This document shows, piece after piece, positions 51,210 through 58,943 of a DNA stretch of 64,000 nt. The translations under genes and the position numbers were made by a program. The notes under the pieces are model-generated. The model saw only the letters and a program-made list of their open reading frames with translations, made no database searches and was not told the DNA's origin. Each line of letters opens with the position of its first letter. Position 1 is the first letter of the stretch. Source of the DNA: Paraburkholderia xenovorans LB400 (GTDB lineage Bacteria; Pseudomonadota; Gammaproteobacteria; Burkholderiales; Burkholderiaceae); the NCBI RefSeq assembly GCF_000013645.1, contig NC_007951.1:3534001-3598000 (forward strand), in the 5' to 3' direction.

Positions 51210-52319
51210 ATGGCCCTCATGTTCCCGCGGCTCGCCCGCAATTTCGTGAAAAACGGATACTTCCCCACGGATGAACCCACGCTCGAAAGAGCCCTCAACG
51301 CACTGATGCCCAGCGACGGGTCGATGTGCATCCTCGATCCCTGCGCAGGCGAAGGCGTGGCGATCGCCGAAGCTGCTCATGCCCTCGGGCGCGAGCAGGT
51401 AAAGGCGTTCGCGGTCGAGTTCGACGCCGAGCGGGCACGCCATGCCCGCGGCCTGGTCGATCATTGCCTGCATGCGGACCTCATGGACGCGATGATCTCC
51501 AAGCAGTCGTTCGGGCTGCTCTGGCTCAACCCACCGTATGGCGACCTGTCCAAGGACGTCAACGGCAATATCGGTTATCAGGGACAGGGCCGTGCCCGCC
51601 TCGAAAAACTGTTCTATCAGCGCAGCCTGTCGCTGTTGCAGTACGGCGGCGTGCTGGTCTTCATCGTCCCCGGCTACGTGCTCGACGCGGAGCTGGTCGG
51701 CTGGCTGACGCGCCACTACACCGACCTGCGGATCTACCGAGCGGTGGAAACGCAGTTCAAGCAGGTGGTGATCTTCGGTCGCAGGGTGCGTCAGCGCGAG
51801 CAGGCACCCGATGGCGTCAAGGCCGTGCGCAATCTGCTGCTGCAGGTTGGGCTTGGCGAAGTCGAAGCCGAGGAACTGCCGAGCGATTGGCCGTTCCTGC
51901 CGTACATCGTCCCCGCCAGTCCGGCCGAGCCGGAGCATTTCTTCCGCGTGACGATGGAGCCGGAGCAGTTCGCCGATGAGGTTGGTCGGCTGCAAGGCCT
52001 CTGGCCGTCGCTGGACACGCACCTGGGGGCCGCGCAGCAATCGCTGCGTCCACCGGCGCGTGCCTTGTCCCACTGGCATCTCGCCCTGGCTCTGGCCGCG
52101 GGCGCGATCTCGGGGGTTGTGCGCTCCAAGACCGGGCGCGTGCTCGTCGTCAAAGGTGACACCCACAAGGACAAGACGCTCCAGCGGGAATTCACCGAAC
52201 GCGAAGACGGCTCCATCGCCGAGACCCGCATCCTCACCGACAAGTTCGTGCCTGTCATCCGCGCGTGGGACATGACGCCTAGCTCCGCTACGCGGGGCGA
52301 GGTGTTGACCATCCGCTGA
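51210..52319 (+). CDS. NPPY DNA methyltransferase-like protein (DUF6094)
   Basis: 369 residues. SAM-binding motif I MCILDPCAGEGVAIAEAAHA and catalytic motif IV LLWLNPPYGDLS indicate an N6-adenine-type DNA methyltransferase. VLVFIVPGYVLDAELVGWLT follows. The rest fits the DUF6094 architecture seen on ICEs and plasmids. AGGAGA fixes the ATG at 51210. No endonuclease is adjacent; the next gene is an SNF2-type helicase, so the two may act together in modification or antirestriction. Confidence 0.85.
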   Translation: MALMFPRLARNFVKNGYFPTDEPTLERALNALMPSDGSMCILDPCAGEGVAIAEAAHALGREQVKAFAVEFDAERARHARGLVDHCLHADLMDAMISKQSFGLLWLNPPYGDLSKDVNGNIGYQGQGRARLEKLFYQRSLSLLQYGGVLVFIVPGYVLDAELVGWLTRHYTDLRIYRAVETQFKQVVIFGRRVRQREQAPDGVKAVRNLLLQVGLGEVEAEELPSDWPFLPYIVPASPAEPEHFFRVTMEPEQFADEVGRLQGLWPSLDTHLGAAQQSLRPPARALSHWHLALALAAGAISGVVRSKTGRVLVVKGDTHKDKTLQREFTEREDGSIAETRILTDKFVPVIRAWDMTPSSATRGEVLTIR

Positions 52320-52383
52320 TCGCTTTTCACCGACGGTTCGCCGTCTTTTTTCCCACCACGGGGCATGCCATCGCCCCGTCGGG

Positions 52384-52418
52384 GGTGGTGCATGCCCCAT
52401 TTTCTTTGGAGCATCACC
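52384..52418 (+). promoter_or_regulatory. leader hairpin around the Shine-Dalgarno of the 52419 gene
   Basis: GGTGGTGC (52384-52391) pairs with GCATCACC (52411-52418) through 8 bp including one G-U. The TTTGGAG site lies in the T-rich loop and at the stem edge; the stem ends at the base before the ATG. Confidence 0.5.
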
Positions 52419-54698
52419 ATGTCCCTCGATCTCGAAACCACCACCGCCGAAGCCACGTCCGTACAGGGCGAACTGCTCGACGCGGAATCTTCCCCACTGA
52501 CCCTGAGCCTTCAGGATTTCGTCGGTGAGTTCGGCGACGAACTGCTCGACGCCCTCAACAGCGCCAACCCGCCGGTCTATTCCGGCGAGCCGCAGGCGCA
52601 CCGGCAACTCATCGTCGCCAGCCTCAAGCGCAAGCTGTTCCAGGCCCAGGCCGAAGTCGTCCATGCCGCCGCCGAGCTGCTGATCGACCGTGGCGAGCGC
52701 GCCGCGATCGTCAATGGCGAAATGGGCTGCGGCAAGACGACCGTCGGCATCGCCACGGCCGCCGTCCTCAACGCCGAAGGCTACCGCCGAACCTTAGTTC
52801 TTTCGCCACCTCATTTGGTTTACAAGTGGCGGCGCGAGATCCAAGAGACGGTGGCAGGCGCCAAGGTCTGGGTGCTCAACGGCCCGGACACGCTGGTCAA
52901 GCTCATCAAGCTGCGCGAGCAGATGGGTGTGCAGCCCACGGGCCAGGAGTTCTTTGTCCTGGGGCGCGTCAGGATGCGGATGGGATTCCACTGGAAGCCT
53001 GTCTTCACCACGCGGCGCACTCGCCATGGCGACGTGGCAGCGTGCCCTGACTGCGGTACGGTCATCACCGACCTCGACGGCGAGCCGGTCAACCCGGTGG
53101 CGCTCCAAGCCGAGGAATACCGCAGGAAGTGCAGCCATTGCGCCGCGCCCCTGTGGACGCTGATCCGCCCGCGCAGCCTGTCCGGCAGCGACCAGTCCTC
53201 GGCAGTGCTGAAAGCCCTCAAGCGCATCCCGACCATCGGGGAAGTCACCGCGCAGAAGCTGATGCAGAAGTTCGGCGACGGGTTCCTGGCGTCGATGCTG
53301 GGCGACAACATCCACGAGTTCATCAACCTCATGGATGGCAACGGCGAGCTGGTTTTTTCCGATCGTCAGGCCACGCGCATGGAACGTGCGATGGCCAACA
53401 TGGAGTTTGGATTCGGTGAGGGTGGCTACCAGCCGTCCGAGTTCATCAAGCGCTACCTGCCACAAGGCACGTTCGACCTGCTCATCGCCGACGAGGCGCA
53501 CGAGTACAAGAACGGCGGTAGCGCCCAAGGCCAGGCCATGGGCGTGCTGGCGGCGAAGGCTCGCAAGACCTTGCTGCTGACCGGCACGCTGATGGGCGGA
53601 TACGGGGACGATCTTTTCTATCTGCTGTTCCGCGCCTTGCCTGGGCGGATGATCGAAGACGGCTACCGCCCGACCACGAGCGGGAGCATGACCTCGGCCG
53701 CGATGGCGTTCATGAGGGACCACGGGGTCCTCAAGGACATTTACTCCGAAAGCGCCGGCACGGCGCACAAGACGGCCAGGGGCACCAAGGTATCGGTGCG
53801 CACGGTCAAGGCTCCCGGCTTCGGGCCGAAAGGGGTCTTGCGGTGCATCCTGCCGTTCACGATTTTCCTCAAGCTCAAGGACATCGGTGGCAACGTCCTG
53901 CCGCCGTATGACGAACAGTTTCGTGAAGTCCAGATGGACGTGGCGCAAGCCGCGGCCTACCGTGACCTGGCGGGTCGGCTGACCGCGGAGCTGAAACAGG
54001 CTCTGGCGCGACGCGACACGACGCTGCTGGGTGTGGTGCTCAACGTGCTGCTGGCCTGGCCGGACTGCTGCTTCAGGTCGGAGACCGTGGTGCATCCGCG
54101 CACGCGCAACACCTTGGCGTTCGTCCCGGCTCAGTTCAACGAGTTCGAGGTGACGCCGAAAGAGCGCGAGCTGATCGACATCTGCAAGGAAGAGAAGGCG
54201 CAGGGCCGGAAGGTCTTGGCCTACACGGTCTATACCGGCACACGCGACACCACGTCGCGTCTGAAGATGCTGCTGGAGCAGGAAGGCTTCAAGGTCGCGG
54301 TGCTACGCGCGAGCGTGGACGCCAGCCGCCGCGAGGACTGGATCGCCGAGCAGTTGGACCGTGGCATCGACGTGCTCATCACCAACCCCGAGCTTGTGAA
54401 AACGGGACTGGACCTGTTGGAGTTTCCGACGATCGTGTTCATGCAGTCGGGCTACAACGTGTATTCGCTCCAGCAGGCGGCACGCCGCTCATGGCGCATC
54501 GGGCAGAAACTGCACGTGCGCGTGATCTACCTCGGCTACGCCGGTTCCTCGCAGATGACCTGCCTTGAACTGATGGCCAAGAAGATCATGGTCTCGCAGT
54601 CCACCTCGGGCGACGTGCCCGAATCCGGGCTGGATGTGCTCAACCAAGACGGTGATTCCGTCGAGGTCGCACTGGCCCGGCAACTAGTCGCCGCCTGA
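52419..54698 (+). CDS. SNF2-type DEAD/DEAH helicase
   Basis: 759 residues. Walker A NGEMGCGKTTVGIATAAVL, helicase motif Ia-like LVLSPPHLVYKWRREIQE, DEAH motif LLIADEAHEYKNGGSA, LLLTGTLMGGY, and a C-terminal SF2 domain VLITNPELVKTGLDLLEF with ARRSWRIGQ. A Cys pair set (CPDCG and CSHC) between motifs I and II suggests a zinc ribbon. It lies directly after the NPPY methyltransferase. By analogy to phage DarB-like methylase-helicase proteins, the pair might protect incoming DNA from restriction; this is inference. Confidence 0.88.
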   Translation: MSLDLETTTAEATSVQGELLDAESSPLTLSLQDFVGEFGDELLDALNSANPPVYSGEPQAHRQLIVASLKRKLFQAQAEVVHAAAELLIDRGERAAIVNGEMGCGKTTVGIATAAVLNAEGYRRTLVLSPPHLVYKWRREIQETVAGAKVWVLNGPDTLVKLIKLREQMGVQPTGQEFFVLGRVRMRMGFHWKPVFTTRRTRHGDVAACPDCGTVITDLDGEPVNPVALQAEEYRRKCSHCAAPLWTLIRPRSLSGSDQSSAVLKALKRIPTIGEVTAQKLMQKFGDGFLASMLGDNIHEFINLMDGNGELVFSDRQATRMERAMANMEFGFGEGGYQPSEFIKRYLPQGTFDLLIADEAHEYKNGGSAQGQAMGVLAAKARKTLLLTGTLMGGYGDDLFYLLFRALPGRMIEDGYRPTTSGSMTSAAMAFMRDHGVLKDIYSESAGTAHKTARGTKVSVRTVKAPGFGPKGVLRCILPFTIFLKLKDIGGNVLPPYDEQFREVQMDVAQAAAYRDLAGRLTAELKQALARRDTTLLGVVLNVLLAWPDCCFRSETVVHPRTRNTLAFVPAQFNEFEVTPKERELIDICKEEKAQGRKVLAYTVYTGTRDTTSRLKMLLEQEGFKVAVLRASVDASRREDWIAEQLDRGIDVLITNPELVKTGLDLLEFPTIVFMQSGYNVYSLQQAARRSWRIGQKLHVRVIYLGYAGSSQMTCLELMAKKIMVSQSTSGDVPESGLDVLNQDGDSVEVALARQLVAA

Positions 54699-54750
54699 TC
54701 CCCACGCCAACGCCGGCCTAGCGCCGCCGGTTTCTTGTTATTCCCAACTT

Positions 54751-54793
54751 GCAGCCACGCCCACGGTCTCCGTGGACGTGGCTGCGCTTTTCC
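54751..54793 (+). terminator. strong hairpin after the helicase gene
   Basis: GCAGCCACG-C-CCACGG (54751-54766) / CCGTGG-A-CGTGGCTGC (54770-54785), 15 bp with one mismatch, then GCTTTTCC. Confidence 0.75.
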
Positions 54794-54811
54794 TATCCCA
54801 AGGAGAGTTTC

Positions 54812-55681
54812 ATGAACACCCATATCCAAGCCACGCCCGAAACCGTCAATGCTCGCCTGACGCTAGACGTGACCTATCTGCTCAACGGCGAGGCCGCGCC
54901 TGAAGTGCTGGCTCGGCTGGAACGCATGTGCGAACGCGCCATCGGCGAGGGTTTGCTGACCGACGAGACCGCCGTGGAAGTGGACGCCTGGTCGATCGAT
55001 GTATCCGAGGTGCCTTCGGCTGCCGACCGCGAAACCCTGGAAGCCGAGATCGCCGCTTTCATGCAACAGCGCATCGAGGACGGCAACCTCGGTGCCGAGG
55101 ACATTCCCATGCGCCTGGCACGCTATGGCCTGATGGCCCCCGAGGCATTCACCGACGAGATGCGCGAGCGCATGGGCATGGACGACGACGCCCTCACGGG
55201 CCGAGCCGTCATCCCCTCGACCGAACCTGCCGACGGCGGTGAGATCGAGATGCAAGTCGCGGTCGCCTGCATCGGTGCCTCCGGCAGCCCCGACGTGCCG
55301 GTCTTCAAGGTCAGGATCACCCAGGAGGAATACGACCTGGGTATCCACTACGACAAGGCCAAGGACTTCGCCAAAGAAGCCCACTACGAGGGGCCGTTCG
55401 TCTGCTTCGACGCTGCCGAATATGGCCCCATCCTGTCGGCCGCCCGCGAACTGGGTCTTGTTCCGCAGGTTGTCGTGGTCGATATGACCGACGGCCAGAT
55501 CCACTCCATCCGCTGCGACAGCGGCGAGATCAAGGTCATCTGCTACGACACCAGCGACACCGAAGAGTATTCGGTGGCGGTTGCGAACCGGCCGCTCGGC
55601 GAGAACGGCCAGTTCGTGCGCTGCTGGTCGCACACCCAACTGGCACAGGTCGATCCCGGTCTGAAGCTGGCTCGGGATTGA
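54812..55681 (+). CDS. acidic ICE protein of unknown function
   Basis: 289 residues, strongly acidic throughout (MGMDDDALTG, YDTSDTEEYSVAV). No recognised domain. The N-terminal third is helical (EVLARLERMCERAIGEGLLT), the rest beta-rich. AAGGAGA fixes the ATG. The terminator at 55710 separates it from the transfer operon. Its charge would fit a DNA-mimic, but nothing else supports that. Confidence 0.6.
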   Translation: MNTHIQATPETVNARLTLDVTYLLNGEAAPEVLARLERMCERAIGEGLLTDETAVEVDAWSIDVSEVPSAADRETLEAEIAAFMQQRIEDGNLGAEDIPMRLARYGLMAPEAFTDEMRERMGMDDDALTGRAVIPSTEPADGGEIEMQVAVACIGASGSPDVPVFKVRITQEEYDLGIHYDKAKDFAKEAHYEGPFVCFDAAEYGPILSAARELGLVPQVVVVDMTDGQIHSIRCDSGEIKVICYDTSDTEEYSVAVANRPLGENGQFVRCWSHTQLAQVDPGLKLARD

Positions 55682-55709
55682 TTCAGCGCGCTCGATGTGC
55701 GTTTTCACT

Positions 55710-55731
55710 GGCCCCTTCGGGGGCCTTTTTC
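55710..55731 (+). terminator. intrinsic terminator
   Basis: GGCCCC (55710-55715), TTCG loop, GGGGCC (55720-55725), TTTTTC. It separates the accessory genes from the secretion operon. Confidence 0.85.
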
Positions 55732-55820
55732 TTTGGAGGGAGGCTGTCGGTAAATCGGGCGCTGCCTGGTTCGCATTGTTTGCTGCCGCTCGTGGCCCGA
55801 GAGGCGATGGTGAGGGCTCG

Positions 55821-56441
55821 ATGTTTCAGGACGCCGAGCTTATGTGCCCCTCTCCACCTTGGTTTCACCATCCCGAACGCCGCCTGCTGGCGGGAGTCCT
55901 CGGCCTGCTCTGGTCGGTGCTGGCTGCTGGCTGCGCGACGACGACTGCGCCGCCCCCGCCCGATGCCTTCGAGGAAGTCTTGGCCGCGCCGGAATCCGAG
56001 GCGCCCGAGTACATCCCCGTCGTGCGCTACGGTCGCTACACGCTGGTCGAGCTGGCACCCACGGCGGCGCAGCGGGACCTGCTGTTGCAGACCATCGACG
56101 TGTCCATGCCCGAAGATGCCCGTGCCACCGTCGGCGATGGGCTGCGGCATGTGCTCAAGCGCAGCGGTTACAGCCTATGCCAGACGGCGCACGCGGTGAT
56201 CGAGCTGTACGCGCTGCCGCTGCCGGCGGCGCACTTGCACCTCGGCCCCATGACCTTGCGCGATGCGCTGCTCACACTGGCTGGCCCCGCCTGGGAACTG
56301 CACGTGGATGATCGCGCACGGCAGATTTGCTTCGAACGGCCTGCCGACAGCGCGGCCATCGAACCCGCATCCGAGTCACCCGCCGCCGAGGCGGTGCAGA
56401 CGTTCCCGCTGGAGCCTTCTGTTTCGGGAGGCCAGCCATGA
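55821..56441 (+). CDS. PilL N-terminal-type lipoprotein (TIGR03748)
   Basis: 206 residues. A signal peptide ending LWSVLAAGC marks a lipoprotein. YIPVVRYGRYTLVELAPTAA and MTLRDALLTLAGPAWELHVD fit the PilL N-terminal/TIGR03748 family at the head of G-type conjugation operons. The start could also be 55842 or upstream. The stop overlaps the next ATG (ATGA). Confidence 0.82.
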   Translation: MFQDAELMCPSPPWFHHPERRLLAGVLGLLWSVLAAGCATTTAPPPPDAFEEVLAAPESEAPEYIPVVRYGRYTLVELAPTAAQRDLLLQTIDVSMPEDARATVGDGLRHVLKRSGYSLCQTAHAVIELYALPLPAAHLHLGPMTLRDALLTLAGPAWELHVDDRARQICFERPADSAAIEPASESPAAEAVQTFPLEPSVSGGQP

Positions 56442-57088
56442 CCGCCCCGCAGTCTGCCCGGCGCCCGGCCGCTGCGGTGGTGGTGCAGAGCCTTATGTGG
56501 CTCTGGCTGATCGGCCTCAGCATCTTCGTAGCCTTGGGCTACCAGACCATGAACGACCAGGCCGACCAGGAACAGCTCGCTTCCCGCCTGCAACGCCTGG
56601 AAGCGCAGGCGGCGGGCCTGGCCGAGACCATCGAGGCCATCCAGCAGCGTCCGGCCGTCGCAACGGCGGCAGACCTCAAAGACACCCGACAAATCCTGGA
56701 AGCACGCGCTGCCCAGGTTGAGAAAACGCTCAGCAGCTATGCCGCTGCCGACGACCTTCAGGCGCTGCGCGTGGAAGTTGAGCAGATCAAGGCGCGCCAG
56801 ACCGCTGCGCCCGCTCCGCGCGCCGCAGCACCCGCACGACCGCGCGCATCGGGCAAGGCCGCCGCCAAGCCCGAACCGCCGCCGATGCCGTTCCGCGTCG
56901 TCGGCGCCGAATTGCGCGCTGGCCAGCGCAGCGTATCCGTCGCGCCGAGCAGCGCGGACTTCACGCCCGACCAGCTTCAGGTGCTGCTGCCAGGTGATGC
57001 GCTCGGCCCGTGGCGCTTGCAGGCGGTCGAGGGAAACACCGCCGTGTTCCAGTCCGGCGACCAGACCCGTCGCGTGGCGATTCCCTGA
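56438..57088 (+). CDS. membrane-anchored coiled-coil protein of the transfer operon
   Basis: 216 residues. One transmembrane helix (VVVQSLMWLWLIGLSIFVAL) is followed by a coiled coil (EQLASRLQRLEAQAAGLAET to QILEARAAQVEKTLSSYA), a Pro/Ala-rich linker and a C-terminal beta domain. It is typical in position for PFL_4694-like ICE proteins; the exact family is not certain. It overlaps the PilL-type gene by 4 nt. Confidence 0.75.
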   Translation: MTAPQSARRPAAAVVVQSLMWLWLIGLSIFVALGYQTMNDQADQEQLASRLQRLEAQAAGLAETIEAIQQRPAVATAADLKDTRQILEARAAQVEKTLSSYAAADDLQALRVEVEQIKARQTAAPAPRAAAPARPRASGKAAAKPEPPPMPFRVVGAELRAGQRSVSVAPSSADFTPDQLQVLLPGDALGPWRLQAVEGNTAVFQSGDQTRRVAIP

Positions 57089-57102
57089 CCGGAGCACACC
57101 GC

Positions 57103-57822
57103 ATGAAGCCGTCGATCGTCCTTTCCGCGTTCCTGTTGGCATCCACCCAGTTGCCCGCCTGGGCGCAGCAGCCGTCCGCCGCCCCGGCCCGCAATGCGCA
57201 GAGCCAGGAGCGTCCGCTGGTCGCCCGAACCCCGAACGACCAGGTAGCAAGTGAGTGGGGCCTGCAACCGCAGGAATGGGCGCGCTATCGTGAGCTGATG
57301 GACGGGCCATTGGGCATCTACTCGCCCAACCTGGACCCGCTGTCCGCGCTGGGCATCGAGGCCCGCACCGATGAAGAACGGCGGCGCTACGCAGAACTGC
57401 AGGTGCAGGTCGAAGCACGCCGCGTCGAGAAATTGCTCGCCTACCAGCGCGCCTACGACGATGCCTGGCAGCGCCTGAACCCCGGCATGCAACGGGTGAA
57501 CCTGCCTGACGACAAGCCCGGCGCAGTGCGCAGCAGCGGCCGTATGGCGGTGTTCGTCAAGGACGGCTGCGTGGCCTGCGGGCAACTCGTGCAGCGCCTG
57601 CAATCCTCGGGTACTGAGTTCGACCTGTACATGGTCGGCAGCCGCCAGGACGACGCGCGCATCCGCGACTGGGCCAAGCGCGCGCAGATCGACCCGGCAC
57701 GGGTGCGCAGCGGCAGCATCACGCTCAACCATGACGGCGGCCGCTGGCTGTCGCTGGGCCTGCCCGGCGATCTCCCAGCGGTCGTGCGCGAGGTGAACGG
57801 CCAATGGCAGCGCCAACCCTGA
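57103..57822 (+). CDS. TIGR03759 family ICE protein
   Basis: 239 residues with a signal peptide (IVLSAFLLASTQLPAWAQQ). QVASEWGLQPQEWARYRELM, DGPLGIYSPNLDPLSALGIE, and the thioredoxin-like VFVKDGCVACGQLVQRL (CxxC) match TIGR03759. It is a periplasmic component of the G-type system, possibly a thiol protein. It overlaps the next gene by 19 nt. Confidence 0.88.
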   Translation: MKPSIVLSAFLLASTQLPAWAQQPSAAPARNAQSQERPLVARTPNDQVASEWGLQPQEWARYRELMDGPLGIYSPNLDPLSALGIEARTDEERRRYAELQVQVEARRVEKLLAYQRAYDDAWQRLNPGMQRVNLPDDKPGAVRSSGRMAVFVKDGCVACGQLVQRLQSSGTEFDLYMVGSRQDDARIRDWAKRAQIDPARVRSGSITLNHDGGRWLSLGLPGDLPAVVREVNGQWQRQP

Positions 57823-58394
57823 CGGCGCCGTTGCGCGCACTGGTGCTCGCTGCTGGCCTCTGCGTCTGCGCCGCCCGGGCCCAGGAAATTCCACCACCGG
57901 CCTACCAGCTTGCCGCCCAGCGCGCGGGCATTCCCTCGGCGGTGCTCTACGCCGTGGCCTTGCAGGAGAGCGGCATCCGGCGTAACGGACGCATCGTCCC
58001 GTGGCCTTGGTCCCTCAACGTCGCCGGCCAGTCGCGCCGCTACGCGACCCGCGCCGACGCCTGCGCCGGTTTGCAGCAGGCGATGCGCTCCACGCCGCAC
58101 ACGCGCATCGACGTGGGCCTGGGTCAGATCAACCTCGGCTACCAACAGCAGCGTTACGCCAGCGCGTGCGACTTGCTCGACCCGTACCGCAACCTCGCCA
58201 TCGCTGCCGAGATTCTGAAGGAGCAGCACACCGCCGGTGAGGACTGGTTGCTGGCGATCGGCCGCTACCACCGTCCGGCGGGCGGTGAGCCCGCTGCCCG
58301 CTATCGCCGCAGCGTGTCCCGCCACCTCGCGCGCGTGCAGGGCACGCACCCAACCGCCGCGGTCCTCGCCGCGCGCCAGGAGACCTCCCCATGA
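57804..58394 (+). CDS. lytic transglycosylase of the transfer system
   Basis: 196 residues, with a signal peptide. The SLT-like core has VLYAVALQESGIRRNGRIVP (catalytic Glu in QESG), DVGLGQINLGYQQQR and LLAIGRYHRPAGG. It would open peptidoglycan locally for assembly of the conjugation apparatus. It overlaps both neighbours (19 and 4 nt), indicating a tightly packed operon. Confidence 0.88.
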   Translation: MAAPTLTAPLRALVLAAGLCVCAARAQEIPPPAYQLAAQRAGIPSAVLYAVALQESGIRRNGRIVPWPWSLNVAGQSRRYATRADACAGLQQAMRSTPHTRIDVGLGQINLGYQQQRYASACDLLDPYRNLAIAAEILKEQHTAGEDWLLAIGRYHRPAGGEPAARYRRSVSRHLARVQGTHPTAAVLAARQETSP

Positions 58395-58939
58395 CGAAAT
58401 CCCATCTGGCCCATCTCGCGGCGAAAGGCCTGCTCGTGCTGCTGGCTGGTCTGCCGCTGGCCTCGCGTGCCGGCGAGCCGCTGATCGTGGTCGAAGACCG
58501 TGGCGGCACGTCGGCGCTGCCGTACTACGAAGCCCTGAACCTTCAGCCGCGCGCCAACGCTCCGGCCCGGTCGCCCGTCCCGGCGCCTCAGATCCCTGCC
58601 ACACCGGCGGACGAGGCCGCGATGCTGCCGGTGCGTAGCGCCAAGCTCACGTCCGGCACCGTCGCGCGGCGGGTGATCGAGGCGCCGGGCCTGCGTCCCT
58701 TTGTGGTCGTGGGCGACGACGAGGCTTCCCAGGCCTGGTTGCGCCGCCATGCAGCCTCATTGCGCGAGCGCGGCGCGGTCGGTCTGGTGGTCAACGTCGA
58801 GACCGTCCAGGGCCTGGAGCGGCTGCGCGCACTGGCACCCGGCGTCCCCCTCGCGCCCGTGTCCGGTGACGACTTGGCCGAGCGCTTGGGCCTGCGGCAC
58901 TACCCGGCGCTGATCACGGCCACCGGCATCGAGCAATGA
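58391..58939 (+). CDS. TIGR03765 family ICE protein (PFL_4695-like)
   Basis: 182 residues with a signal peptide (GLLVLLAGLPLASRAGE). PLIVVEDRGGTSALPYYEAL and GLVVNVETVQGLERLRALAP, then LRHYPALITATGIEQ, match TIGR03765. It is periplasmic, of unknown biochemical role, and conserved directly upstream of TraD. Confidence 0.88.
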   Translation: MTKSHLAHLAAKGLLVLLAGLPLASRAGEPLIVVEDRGGTSALPYYEALNLQPRANAPARSPVPAPQIPATPADEAAMLPVRSAKLTSGTVARRVIEAPGLRPFVVVGDDEASQAWLRRHAASLRERGAVGLVVNVETVQGLERLRALAPGVPLAPVSGDDLAERLGLRHYPALITATGIEQ

Positions 58940-58943
58940 AGCC

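Noticed and set aside
51210..52319. Complete restriction-modification system in the ICE
   Set aside because: The methyltransferase has no endonuclease-like neighbour; the next gene is a helicase. I treat it as an orphan or antirestriction component.
54751..54793. Integrating-element end or transposon inverted repeat
   Set aside because: It is a single hairpin directly after a stop codon with a T-rich tail; a terminator explains it and no transposase is nearby.
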